This document shows positions 17,601 to 24,584 of a DNA stretch of 64,000 bases, piece after piece. The stretch is taken from the NCBI GenBank assembly GCA_963663945.1, contig OY760687.1, positions 1,364,001 through 1,428,000 of the forward strand, written 5' to 3'. This DNA is from Bin87 sp963663945. Its GTDB lineage: Bacteria > Chloroflexota > Dehalococcoidia > Lucifugimonadales > UBA3495. The position numbers were made by a program, and so were the translations under genes. Positions within the stretch are counted from its first letter, which is position 1. Every line of letters starts with the position of its first letter. Below the pieces are notes generated by a model. The model worked only from the letters and a program-made list of their open reading frames with translations. It did no database searches and was not told the origin of the DNA.

Positions 17601-19368
17601 GCGAGTGCTTGCATGGCTCCGCATGCGGCGGTGGCTGCCCGGCGGCGCGGCGGTGGTCGGCCTCGCGTCAGCGGTCATGGTGACGGTGGCAGGGAACCTG
17701 GACGGGGCCGTGCAGTTGTTCCACATCCTGTGGGCCAGGGTCAACGGTATGGCCGTTCCCCTGTCGAGTTTCGACTTCTGGCGCAGCAGCCGCGCCATAC
17801 CGGAGATCGCGAACTTCGAGCCCAACGCGCTGACCCCGTGGTTGGAGACGCGTGACCACGTCGATCTCGGGTTTCACATCACCGAATTCCCGTATTTCAC
17901 CTTCCTCTTTGCCGACCTGCACGCCCACATGATGACCATGCCCTTCGCGCTCCTTGCCGTGGCGCTGGGGTTCGCGACGCTGATGGGCGTGTCGAAAGCA
18001 GGACCGAAGAGCATCTGGACGTGGGTGTGCGCCGCCATGATGGGGCTGGCGGTGGGAAGCCTGTGGACCATCAACTCGTGGGAATATCCGGCATACGCCC
18101 TGCTCATGGTCGGGTTCACGGTGGCCGCGGCATGGATGATGCCAGGCGAACTCAAGGCGCGGGTGGCCCTGGGCATCGCCCTGACAACGGTCGCGGCGGC
18201 CGTGAGTTACGTCGCCTTCCTCCCGTTCCACGCCGCGACCGAGACCTTCGGCACCGGTATCGAACCGACCCGCTGGCGCACCCCGCTGGCCAACTACTTG
18301 CTCATACACGTGCTGCCAATGTTGGCGACTTTGGCCCTGCTGTCGGCGACGCTGCCGAAAGCAGCAACTCCCGTTTTGTCGCGAATCAGAGCGGCAACCC
18401 CGATCCCGGCGGCGCACCAGTGGCTCCTGGTGGGCACGCTGGCCGGCATCGCGCTGGCGTGCTACTTCTGGGCGGCCGGCTTCCTGACCGCCGGGGTGCT
18501 CATGGTCCTGCTCACACTGGTCTGTTGGTCGCTGGCCGCGACATTGCTACGCGGCGAGGGGCCGGCGGCCCGATCCGACGTGGCGGCCCTGGGGATGCTG
18601 GCCATCGGCCTGGCCATCGGCATCGGCGTGGATTTCATCCGGGTCGAGGGTGATATTGCCCGAATGAACACGCTGTTCAAATACTACCTGGTAGTGTGGC
18701 TGCTGTTCGGCGTGGCCGGAGCCTACGGCTTCTGGCGAGGTTGGACGGCGTGGCGCTCCCATCAAGGATTCTTCAGCAGTTTGCTGCGCTTAACGTTCGC
18801 ACAGGTGGTCGTAATTGTGGCAGTCGGGGTGATGATATACCCGGCGCTGGCGACTCCCGTACGCATCCAGGACCGGTTCCAGCCTACGCCGTTGACCCTG
18901 GACGGGGCCGCGTGGATGTCAGACGCCGTCCACTGGGAACGCGACGAGCCCATCGAAATGCGCTGGGACGCCGACGCGATTCGATGGCTGCAGGACAACG
19001 TTTCGGGATCCCCGGTGGTTCTGGAGGCGCATGGCGACCAGTACCGCTGGAACGGTCGCATGTCGGTGTACACCGGGTTGCCGACGGTGATCGGTTGGCC
19101 GTGGCACCAGACCCAGCAGCGCAACGACTGGGACCTGATACGGCAGCGAGCCCGGGACGTGTCCAGCATCTACAACACCCTCAGCAAGAAGGCGGCGCTG
19201 GACCTGATCGACCAGTACGACGTTCGCTACATCGTGGTGGGCGACCTGGAGCGGATCTACTATCTCGCGGATGGCATAGAAAAATTCGAGCGCATGGTTG
19301 AGGACGGCGATCTCGAATTGGCTTATGCCAACGACCGGACTACCATCTACCGCGTTATGGACAGGTAG
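14644..19368 (+). CDS. Giant membrane protein: GT39-like glycosyltransferase plus DUF2298 (Chlor_Arch_YYY) domain
   Basis: 1574 residues with some 25 or more hydrophobic segments. The first half (residues ~20-650) resembles PMT/ArnT-type glycosyltransferases: HPDERSFYLRADD near the first outside loop carries an Asp-Glu pair like the catalytic loop of GT39/GT83, then multiple helices and a soluble part. The second half has the DUF2298/Chlor_Arch_YYY features: LNYYYWGYFILSIPTRLTGI, HITEFPYFTFLFADLHAHMM, NSWEYPAYALLMVGF and the C-terminal FKYYLVVWLLFG. Polyprenyl-linked sugar transfer at the membrane is an inference. An internal duplication of DAPFSEEWHATPPT (about 15,930 and 16,014) lies in the cytoplasmic linker. 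Start chosen at ATG 14644; TTG 14641 precedes it. Confidence 0.85.
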   Translation: MRSPPMDARRLRWLAPLRRLWGPNFLLPALLIAALALRLYGIDWDDGHGFHPDERSFYLRADDMFRVLTEAPGHETWLAQWPEMRSGLPGIGTALSAEESPLNPHWFPLGSSLIYALVLIRSVAELFTDWGAMDMRFAGRTLAALADTASVFLVFAIGRRMYGTWTGLLAAALTAFAVIHIQHAHFYRPEPFTVLTSLAALWAMLRFADTARMRDAALLGLLVGLAMAPKVSVAPILAPLALVFLWTWKDRAGGWSDLTVWSAVRFAPSVLVAGLLALAAFFITTPYALLDLSTFVSDIRAQAEMAREAGHWPFTWQYADTPAFWYQIRQSSVWGLGLPLGIVAWLAAPFTAWMAWRGGVTQRSDLLLLAWAVPAFIFLELFEVKFLRYVFPLMPFYVLMGARMLIGFVEWARQQRSRIPGGLSALPHDAPFSEEWHATPPTMGDDLIFDEPIFGDDAPFSEEWHATPPTGGIVVSATGRPVEPDDLADHRPSGWQRFADIGRRYAYPVSIAVLIIVVASTVLYALAFSGIYGRPHTAVTAAEWINANVPPGASIINGGSYWDERIPDLGRYDVWTFAAYHPDDDRSKIPDLVDRLSSSDYLVFYSNRAYGSVARLPDEYPQSSAFLRLLFAGDLGYRLERSFSSYPSLAGFELRDDPYDRAGLPAPSVADPSPLETRAGFGLNLGYADENVIAYDHPLVLVFRNADRLTSSEIGSRIEDATARREELPPLMLSPDAREAQHNGGAWSDVFRRDGWANRVPWLSWFLALEVICLVAFPLTWWILRPLHDRGLLFSRVVGLLLVAWVAWLLVNFGVVQFSLGAIVVAMLILAVPSAAVLAIRWREMAAWLREHWRMVIAAEALFILAYLVYVLIRAANPDLWHPWRGGEKPMELAYFTAVARSSVLPPYDPWFAGGYLNYYYWGYFILSIPTRLTGIPPVTAFNLAVPTLFALTATGAGALAYYFVKAAGGARAETLSPDPSARSWTRVLAWLRMRRWLPGGAAVVGLASAVMVTVAGNLDGAVQLFHILWARVNGMAVPLSSFDFWRSSRAIPEIANFEPNALTPWLETRDHVDLGFHITEFPYFTFLFADLHAHMMTMPFALLAVALGFATLMGVSKAGPKSIWTWVCAAMMGLAVGSLWTINSWEYPAYALLMVGFTVAAAWMMPGELKARVALGIALTTVAAAVSYVAFLPFHAATETFGTGIEPTRWRTPLANYLLIHVLPMLATLALLSATLPKAATPVLSRIRAATPIPAAHQWLLVGTLAGIALACYFWAAGFLTAGVLMVLLTLVCWSLAATLLRGEGPAARSDVAALGMLAIGLAIGIGVDFIRVEGDIARMNTLFKYYLVVWLLFGVAGAYGFWRGWTAWRSHQGFFSSLLRLTFAQVVVIVAVGVMIYPALATPVRIQDRFQPTPLTLDGAAWMSDAVHWERDEPIEMRWDADAIRWLQDNVSGSPVVLEAHGDQYRWNGRMSVYTGLPTVIGWPWHQTQQRNDWDLIRQRARDVSSIYNTLSKKAALDLIDQYDVRYIVVGDLERIYYLADGIEKFERMVEDGDLELAYANDRTTIYRVMDR
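15928..16056 (+). repeat. In-frame duplication inside the giant glycosyltransferase gene
   Basis: The DNA segment encoding DAPFSEEWHATPPT occurs twice about 84 bp apart, with synonymous changes in the second copy (gcgccgttctccgag versus gcgccgttttcggag). The silent differences indicate an older duplication kept at protein level, not a recent slip. The segment lies in an acidic loop between two membrane blocks. Confidence 0.75.
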
Positions 19369-19425
19369 GCGTCTGCCCCATCACCGGTTCAGGCAAACCC
19401 GGCCCGCGCGCCCAGTTTAGTGGAT

Positions 19426-19537
19426 CGTCAGAATCAGGATTTTCGAGACTCAAGGATTGTCAGGATTGAGACTGCTCTTTGATGGAACTCACCCAATCCT
19501 GTCCAATCATAAAATCCCGCAAATCCTGATTCTGACG
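19426..19537. repeat. 112-bp intergenic inverted-repeat element
   Basis: Perfect 17-bp terminal arms: CGTCAGAATCAGGATTT at 19426-19442 and its reverse complement at 19521-19537. A second imperfect nested pair lies inside (gattgtcaggattg near 19455 and caatcctgtccaatc near 19494). The whole segment can fold into one long hairpin. It lies in the ~315-bp gap between the giant membrane protein and the aldolase. It looks like a REP/MITE-type dispersed element. No gene is seen in the rest of the gap. Confidence 0.7.
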
Positions 19538-19684
19538 TTCCTCTCCACCGCGATCCGCGTACGCTTGAAGCCTCCTGCCATACTGATCGCTGTCCAAAGT
19601 TTCCCGGGTTGAGTCCACCAGGCAGGAGACGACCTTGCCTCTGGTAAGATGCCCGCAGGATCTTTTTCGATTGTGAGGTGCTTC

Positions 19685-20491
19685 GTGCTCTTTCCGGACT
19701 CATCGACGGATCGGCTGCTGGCCAATCTGGATGCGGGACAACCCTCCCTCTGCGCCTACGTTTTCAGCCACCCGAACATGGTGGAAGTGGCCGGCCTGGC
19801 GGGCATCGACTGCTTCATGGCCGACATGATGTTCACCGCTCACGATTGGGACAACATCGCCCACCTGATCCGGGCGGCCCGGGGTACCGGCATCTCTCCC
19901 ATGATCCGCGTGCAGGCGTTTCCCTGGGCCACCGGCACCGACCGGCGCACCGTTTCCGACGCGGCCCGCGCCTTGTCCCTCGGAGCCACCGCCGTCACCG
20001 TTTCGGTAGGCTCAAAGGAGGAGGTCCAGGAACTGATGGGCCTGCGGGACGACTGGCACCGCCTCATCCACCTGCGCCGCTTCGACACCGCCGAGGACTT
20101 CCCCGAGTTCAACCGCAAGACCCGAGAAGGTACCCTGGTAGTGCCAACCGTGGAGAGCGAGGGCGGCCTGCGTGACTTGGACGACATCCTGGCTATCGAC
20201 GGCATCCGACTCGTGTGGCTGGCCGCGGGTGACATTACCAAGATCCTCGGCGTGCCCTTCAAGTACGAGGACCCCAAGGTCATGAGGCTGTTGGAGAACG
20301 CCGTGAAGACCGCCGAGAAGCACGGCGCGGCCATCATGTACAACATGGGCCTGGACTCGCCTGACTTCGATGCCATGGCAGCATCCGCCAGGCGCTACTT
20401 CGATGTCGGGGTGCGTGTCGTTGGACTGGGAGCCATGGAGTGGCACGCGCAAATGGCCCTGCAACAGATCCGCCGTGGCGCCATCGGGTAA
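19685..20491 (+). CDS. HpcH/HpaI aldolase/citrate lyase family protein
   Basis: 268 residues from GTG 19685, preceded by GTGAGG; an ATG at 19649 would add 12 residues outside the family core. It is a TIM-barrel of the HpcH/HpaI type: HPNMVEVAGLAGIDCFMADM, IRVQAFPWATGTD, ALSLGATAVTV, the metal-binding Glu strand VVPTVESEGGL and the VWLAAGDITKILG strand with the metal-binding Asp. Family members cleave or form 2-oxo-acid aldol products in aromatic or sugar-acid catabolism. The substrate is not deducible. Confidence 0.85.
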   Translation: MLFPDSSTDRLLANLDAGQPSLCAYVFSHPNMVEVAGLAGIDCFMADMMFTAHDWDNIAHLIRAARGTGISPMIRVQAFPWATGTDRRTVSDAARALSLGATAVTVSVGSKEEVQELMGLRDDWHRLIHLRRFDTAEDFPEFNRKTREGTLVVPTVESEGGLRDLDDILAIDGIRLVWLAAGDITKILGVPFKYEDPKVMRLLENAVKTAEKHGAAIMYNMGLDSPDFDAMAASARRYFDVGVRVVGLGAMEWHAQMALQQIRRGAIG

Positions 20492-20814
20492 AGCGTAAAT
20501 CGGGGCCACCGCCTCACGGGTGCCCCGATTGTCACCGCGACGAGAGTGGCGATGCGGCGAAACCAGAGCGCCACCAGCGATCCGTCCGCTTGGCTATTCC
20601 CAAGTCGCTCTGGCAACCCTGGCGCCACCAAATCGTCATCCCCTCGCAAGCAGGGATCCGGATCCCGCTGTGAATAGCGTCGTTCTGGGTTACCGCGACG
20701 GCGCGAACGACGGGGGTACTCTGAAAGTACCCCGACCCGTGCGGCGGCGAGATTGCCACGCTGCGCTCGGAATGACATGTTGCGCGAGAGTCGGAGGGCG
20801 AGGTTGACCCCGTT
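20492..20814. repeat. Intergenic region with decayed dispersed repeats
   Basis: No gene is seen in these ~320 bp. It contains degenerate copies of the common bacterial intergenic repeats that read RHSRxGGNPD and SFRAQRGNL when translated: cgtcatcccctcgcaagcag at about 20633 and gcgctcggaatgacatgttg at about 20763. They are short, mosaic and partly palindromic. A related piece is at about 37538-37563 (ttattcccgtgccggcggta). Confidence 0.5.
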
Positions 20815-20844
20815 TTGACCGTGCTGCGAGGCTTACCCTATAAT
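20815..20844 (+). promoter_or_regulatory. Sigma-70 type promoter of the Gfo/Idh/MocA gene
   Basis: TTGACC at 20815-20820, 18-bp spacer, TATAAT at 20839-20844. The predicted start of transcription is near 20851, about 59 nt before the GTG start codon. It is the best -35/-10 pair seen in the window. Confidence 0.6.
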
Positions 20845-20909
20845 CGCCTCCGCTGCGCCACTACTTTCACACCCTGGCGCGCCGCCAAGTATCTTCAGGA
20901 GGTACCACT

Positions 20910-21944
20910 GTGGCAATCGAATCCGTCCGCGTCGGCCTGATCGGCGCCGGCCGTAATACTCGCGATCGACACATTCCGGGGTTCGATGAAACCCGGGGCG
21001 TGGAGATCGGCGCCGTCGCCAACCGGTCCCGCGAGTCGGGCCAGCGTGTTGCCGACGCCTTCAACATCCCCACCGTATACGACAACTGGGAAGAACTGCT
21101 GGAAGACGAGAGCCTGGACGCCGTTTGCATCGGCACCTGGCCCTACATGCACCGGACGCTGACCGTGGCGTCGCTGGAAGCGGGCAAGCACGTGCTGTGC
21201 GAGGCGCGCATGGCCATGACCGCCGCCGAGGCGCACGAGATGCTCGCCGCGTCCCAGGCGTCGCCCAACCTGGTTGCCCAGATCGTGCCGTCGCCCATGA
21301 GCTTCGGCATTGACGACCTGCTGATCCGCCTGATATCCGAGGGATTCATTGGCGATCTCGTGTCCCTGGATGTGCAATCCCAGACCGGATTCACGGACCG
21401 TGATTCCACGCTGCATTGGCGCCAGGACCGAGACATGAGCGGGTTCAACATCCTGAACATGGGCATCTGGTACGAGGCCATGATCCGCTGGGTGGGCCGG
21501 GCGACACAGGTGATGGCCATGAGCAAAATCACCATCCCCCATCGCCGGGACGACGACGGCAACTGGCGCTCGATCACGGTTCCGGACACCGTCGACATCC
21601 TGTGCCGTCTGGCCAACGGTGCCAACGCACATCTGAAATTCAGCGCCTGCGCCGGCCTGTCTCCCGGCAACTCCGTTTGGATCTACGGCACCGACGGGAC
21701 CATCCACGTCGACGGCCAGATGCGCGTCTACGGCGGGAAGCGCGGTGACTCCCAGTTGCAGGAAATCGCCAACCCGCCGGAAAACCGCTACTCGTGGTCC
21801 GTCGAGCAGGAGTTCATCGCCTCCATCCGCGACGGAGCCCCGGTGATGCGCACCCCGTTCAACGTCGGCGTTCACTACATGGAGTGGACCGAAGCGGTAA
21901 CCGTCAGCGCGCAAACCGGCGAGGCAGTCTACCTGCCGCTATAG
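20910..21944 (+). CDS. Gfo/Idh/MocA family oxidoreductase
   Basis: 344 residues, GTG start after a strong site (CAGGAGGTACCACTG). The N-terminal Rossmann fold is VRVGLIGAGRNTRDRHIPGF, and the C-terminal alpha/beta domain runs from IVPSPMSFGIDD. The usual EKP motif that supplies the catalytic lysine is replaced by LCEARMAM, so the dehydrogenase chemistry may be altered or lost, as in a subset of this family. It is an NAD(P)-dependent sugar or cyclitol oxidoreductase by family; the substrate is unknown. A promoter is visible just upstream and a hairpin terminator just downstream, so it looks monocistronic. Confidence 0.88.
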   Translation: MAIESVRVGLIGAGRNTRDRHIPGFDETRGVEIGAVANRSRESGQRVADAFNIPTVYDNWEELLEDESLDAVCIGTWPYMHRTLTVASLEAGKHVLCEARMAMTAAEAHEMLAASQASPNLVAQIVPSPMSFGIDDLLIRLISEGFIGDLVSLDVQSQTGFTDRDSTLHWRQDRDMSGFNILNMGIWYEAMIRWVGRATQVMAMSKITIPHRRDDDGNWRSITVPDTVDILCRLANGANAHLKFSACAGLSPGNSVWIYGTDGTIHVDGQMRVYGGKRGDSQLQEIANPPENRYSWSVEQEFIASIRDGAPVMRTPFNVGVHYMEWTEAVTVSAQTGEAVYLPL

Positions 21945-21971
21945 CTCGCCGAACCAACTGGAAAAATTGTA

Positions 21972-22000
21972 GGGGCGAATAATCATTCGCCCCACTTTTA
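21972..22000. terminator. Hairpin terminator between convergent genes
   Basis: Nine-bp perfect stem GGGGCGAAT / ATTCGCCCC (21972-21980 and 21985-21993) with loop AATC, followed by acttttat; on the minus side it is followed by acaatttttcc. T-rich tracts on both flanks fit a bidirectional terminator for the oxidoreductase (+) and the GIY-YIG gene (-). The same sequence type is also a common dispersed intergenic palindrome. Confidence 0.55.
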
Positions 22001-22026
22001 TCAATAGAGAGGACAGTGCAACACGC

Positions 22027-22779
22027 TCACTCGTTGGGATCGCAGTACCGGATCGGGAAAGCCGCGCCCTTCTTCTGGTATCGCGCAGGTACGCGCTTGC
22101 CGACGTAGTAATTCTGAATGTCTTCTTCGGCTTCTCCCCCAACGAAACCTCGTTTACCTGGCATATCATCACCCAATAGTATGGGAAAATTCTCTTTGGT
22201 TGCTTCAATCCAAGGCTGCTGTGGCCTAAAACCCACAACCACCACTCCCCGGACATGGGCGAGCACTAGGTTGTATCGACGTGCTCTATGGACGTTTACG
22301 GGCCATGCTGCTCGTACTGCATCATAGGTTGAGTGAACGTAGTATCCGTGGTTGATGCAAATGCACATCAAGGGTTCGCGGACCACGAACTCCTCAGCCT
22401 CAAATTCTGCAATAATTTCATCGGCATGTCGGCATCCGAAATCTCTCGAGCCATTGCCGGCTGCTTTGTTTGTCAATCCTGGGTAAGCGTCGATTAGCGC
22501 TGCTTCGACTTCATACGCCGCAGATGAGGTCGGCAACCCGTGCCGATGAATCACATGAGACACGTCGAGACCGGCGGCACGAATTTCCTTGATGCGCGCT
22601 ATTTTCGGGTCTGATACATCGGCAGGATCAACGCTGACCGCACCCTTGATATGCGCAAAAATCCGATTGTCCTTCCCTTTGCCAACATAGAAGGTTTCGC
22701 CGTTACGCGGATCGATCAAGCGATACACGTACCATTTCAGCTGTTTCTGCACCTCTTGAGGAAAACTATCCCTAGGCAT
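22027..22779 (-). CDS. GIY-YIG (LEM-3-like) nuclease domain protein
   Basis: 250 residues. The N-terminal domain reads WYVYRLIDPRNGETFYVGKGKDNRIFAHIKG, the GIY-YIG strand pair (YVY...YVG) with the following catalytic-type Arg and His, as in LEM-3-like GIY-YIG proteins. Glu in AYEVEAALIDAYP would be the metal ligand. The C-terminal part (YNLVLAHVRGVVVVGFRPQQPW onward) looks like a DUF-type DNA/RNA-binding beta domain seen in EVE/SRA-like nucleases, which I cannot name with certainty. Its A+T content is somewhat higher than the neighbours, which hints at transfer. It stands alone, convergent with the oxidoreductase. Confidence 0.75.
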   Translation of the reverse strand: MPRDSFPQEVQKQLKWYVYRLIDPRNGETFYVGKGKDNRIFAHIKGAVSVDPADVSDPKIARIKEIRAAGLDVSHVIHRHGLPTSSAAYEVEAALIDAYPGLTNKAAGNGSRDFGCRHADEIIAEFEAEEFVVREPLMCICINHGYYVHSTYDAVRAAWPVNVHRARRYNLVLAHVRGVVVVGFRPQQPWIEATKENFPILLGDDMPGKRGFVGGEAEEDIQNYYVGKRVPARYQKKGAAFPIRYCDPNE

Positions 22780-22899
22780 CGCTGGTTCTCCCTTCCAATA
22801 TTCCTGCCATTCCTTCGCAGGAAGGATTCAAGAACGCTGCAAGTGGCAAGGCTCTGGGTTGCTAATCGCGCAGGAATTATGGATCTCCGGCTTGACTAT

Positions 22900-23442
22900 C
22901 TACCTGTCGATCAGGCAGGCAATCACCTGGGGCGCCGCCGTGGCCGCCCGCTCGGACAGCTCAGCGTCGGTCAACGTGACGATGGGGTGCTCGACGATCG
23001 CCAACCCGTACTCAGGATCGCCGCGCATGCGGGACATGGCGCGGGCCTGGCTGGTGAAGGGTCGGGTGGTCAACACGGTGGACGGGATCCCCAGCAGCTC
23101 TGTTTCCATTGCGTCGTGCACACTGCACGCGGTGCAGGACCCTCATTCCGCCGTGGCGTGTATTGCCACGTCAACGCTCTTTGCGGTGCGCTGCAGGTCC
23201 TCGATGCGGGCCGGCCACTGCCAGCCGCCCTTGTTGTGCTCCACCGTGCCGGCGATATCGTAGCGTTCGCCGATGATGGCGGTGATACGGCGGAGCAGGT
23301 CCTCCGAATGTGGCTTGTTGTTGGCGAACAAGCCGATCACCTTGCCGTCCAGGGTCGCCGGGCGCTGCGCCAACCGCGATGGGGCCGGCGGCGAGTCGTC
23401 ACGTGGGTCCAGCGTGACGATTTGTGAGCCTTGTGCTGTCAT
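22900..23442 (-). CDS. UGSC-type selenoprotein 1 (TGA = selenocysteine at residue 100)
   Basis: 180 residues if the in-frame TGA at 23145-23143 is read as selenocysteine. The frame upstream ends HATAE, then TGA, then GSCTACSVHDAMETE and a further 66 residues with the same composition and codon use. The conserved U-G-S-C motif gives the family its name (UGSC family (seleno)protein, first noticed in marine metagenomes). The first 99 residues contain a thioredoxin/flavodoxin-like strand VIGLFANNKPHSEDLLRRI. The Sec-GSCTxC motif resembles the active site of glycine reductase GrdB (UGTCTRCG). The start is fixed by AAGGAGGTGATCCC before ATG 23442. A SECIS-like hairpin lies 18 nt after the TGA. A conventional gene call would truncate the protein at 99 residues. 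A partner gene lies 56 bp upstream. Confidence 0.9.
23115..23145 (-). promoter_or_regulatory. Candidate bacterial SECIS of selenoprotein 1
   Basis: Directly after the TGA (23145-23143) come 18 nt whose last five begin a hairpin CGTGC-AGTGT-GCACG (23129 down to 23115): 5-bp stem, 5-nt loop containing GT. Position and size match the UGA-proximal bacterial SECIS that binds SelB. It pairs base by base with the equivalent element of selenoprotein 2, with a C-G instead of G-C closing pair. Confidence 0.75.
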
Positions 23443-23498
23443 GGGATCACCTCCTTGTTCGGTTCCAGCCCGCGGGATAGAGCGGGATCACGGTGGCG

Positions 23499-24500
23499 TC
23501 AGTGGGGTACGGCCACTTGGCGAATTACCGAGCGGCTGGAACCCCAGGTGGCGATGAGGCTCACGAATGCGCCGGCCATCCCGCCCCCGGGCAGCACGGT
23601 GATCCGGTCGGCTTCCGGGACCACTGGCACCAACCGATCGTGATCCAGTTCGTGGCCCATCCGCTTCCATCGCATCCACTCCGCAACCGGCAGCCTCGCT
23701 TTGTCGTGCAGAAAATCGGCCACCCGCTGCCGCGACCAGCCGGCCGCCGCCACATGCTGCATGGCTTCCGGGCTGATGACGCAGATCACTTCCGGCATTC
23801 CCGGGCCGAAGGCCAGCATGGAGTGGGCCACGGTGGTGAGAAAGTCGGCCGGATCCCGGCCTCCAAGCAGGGTTACCTGCAGGGGCGCCAGGGTCGCGAA
23901 GGCTCTCACGATTGTGGCGTCGTCGCCGTAGCCCAGTTCCGACGCCAGCGACGGCCAGGGGCTGATGGCCAGGTTCTCCGGGAAGCTGAAGGTGATCTTG
24001 CCGGCATGGCCGAAGGTGCTGTTGTCCATCACCACCGGAACCGAGCCGTAGAAGTTGGACTTGAACAGGTTCACCGCCCGTCCGATGGCGGCGTTGGCGC
24101 GGCTGCCGTTGCCCATCATCTCCACGCCCGCGTTCATCCCGACGGCCTCGGCGTAGGGGCCGCTGACCACCGTGAGCACGGTTGCACCGTTGGTGGACGT
24201 GCTGCTGGCGTGGAGGTTGAAGCTCCGATCCGTGATCGCCGACAGCGCGGCCATGACCACCGGGAAATGCTCTGGCAGGCAGCCGGCCATCACCGCGTTG
24301 ACCGCCGCCTTGCCGGCCGTGAAGCGCTTCTGCCGGATGATCTCCGTTCCCAGGTCGTGGTCTGCATCCACACCCGCATAGTCCAGCATGGCCTGCACCC
24401 GCTCCGGGTTGGGTGGGACGACAGGCAGCCCGTCGGTCAGCCCGTTGGCGAAGTAAAAATCCTGGGCATCGTTCCAGGCGGCGAAGCTGAGGGTGGTCAT
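23499..24500 (-). CDS. UGSC-associated partner protein 1, unknown function
   Basis: 333 residues. No named family recognised. Paralogue of the gene at 35118-36191: both share DG[LM]PVVP near the N-terminus, K-x-A-[VI]-NAVMAGC-x-PE-[HY]-FPVV with an invariant cysteine, RANA-[AT]-IGRA and a SFxFxEN...SPW strand. No signal peptide or clear membrane helices, although the middle is glycine rich. It is encoded 56 bp upstream of UGSC selenoprotein 1 in the same direction, probably one transcript. The repeated pairing with a UGSC selenoprotein suggests the two form a complex or act in sequence. A role in binding the substrate or redox partner of the selenoprotein is an inference only. Confidence 0.75.
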   Translation of the reverse strand: MTTLSFAAWNDAQDFYFANGLTDGLPVVPPNPERVQAMLDYAGVDADHDLGTEIIRQKRFTAGKAAVNAVMAGCLPEHFPVVMAALSAITDRSFNLHASSTSTNGATVLTVVSGPYAEAVGMNAGVEMMGNGSRANAAIGRAVNLFKSNFYGSVPVVMDNSTFGHAGKITFSFPENLAISPWPSLASELGYGDDATIVRAFATLAPLQVTLLGGRDPADFLTTVAHSMLAFGPGMPEVICVISPEAMQHVAAAGWSRQRVADFLHDKARLPVAEWMRWKRMGHELDHDRLVPVVPEADRITVLPGGGMAGAFVSLIATWGSSRSVIRQVAVPH

Positions 24501-24584
24501 GTGGCAATCACTCGCGATGTCGATCTTGCGGGATACGGGATTATCCCATCATTCGCGGTTGCCGGCGAGTGGCCGCCGTCCATT

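Noticed and set aside
20395..20778. Minus-strand ORF of 127 codons in the aldolase-oxidoreductase gap
   Set aside because: Translation shows FRAQRGNLAA and related repeat-derived strings; it is intergenic repeat, not a gene.
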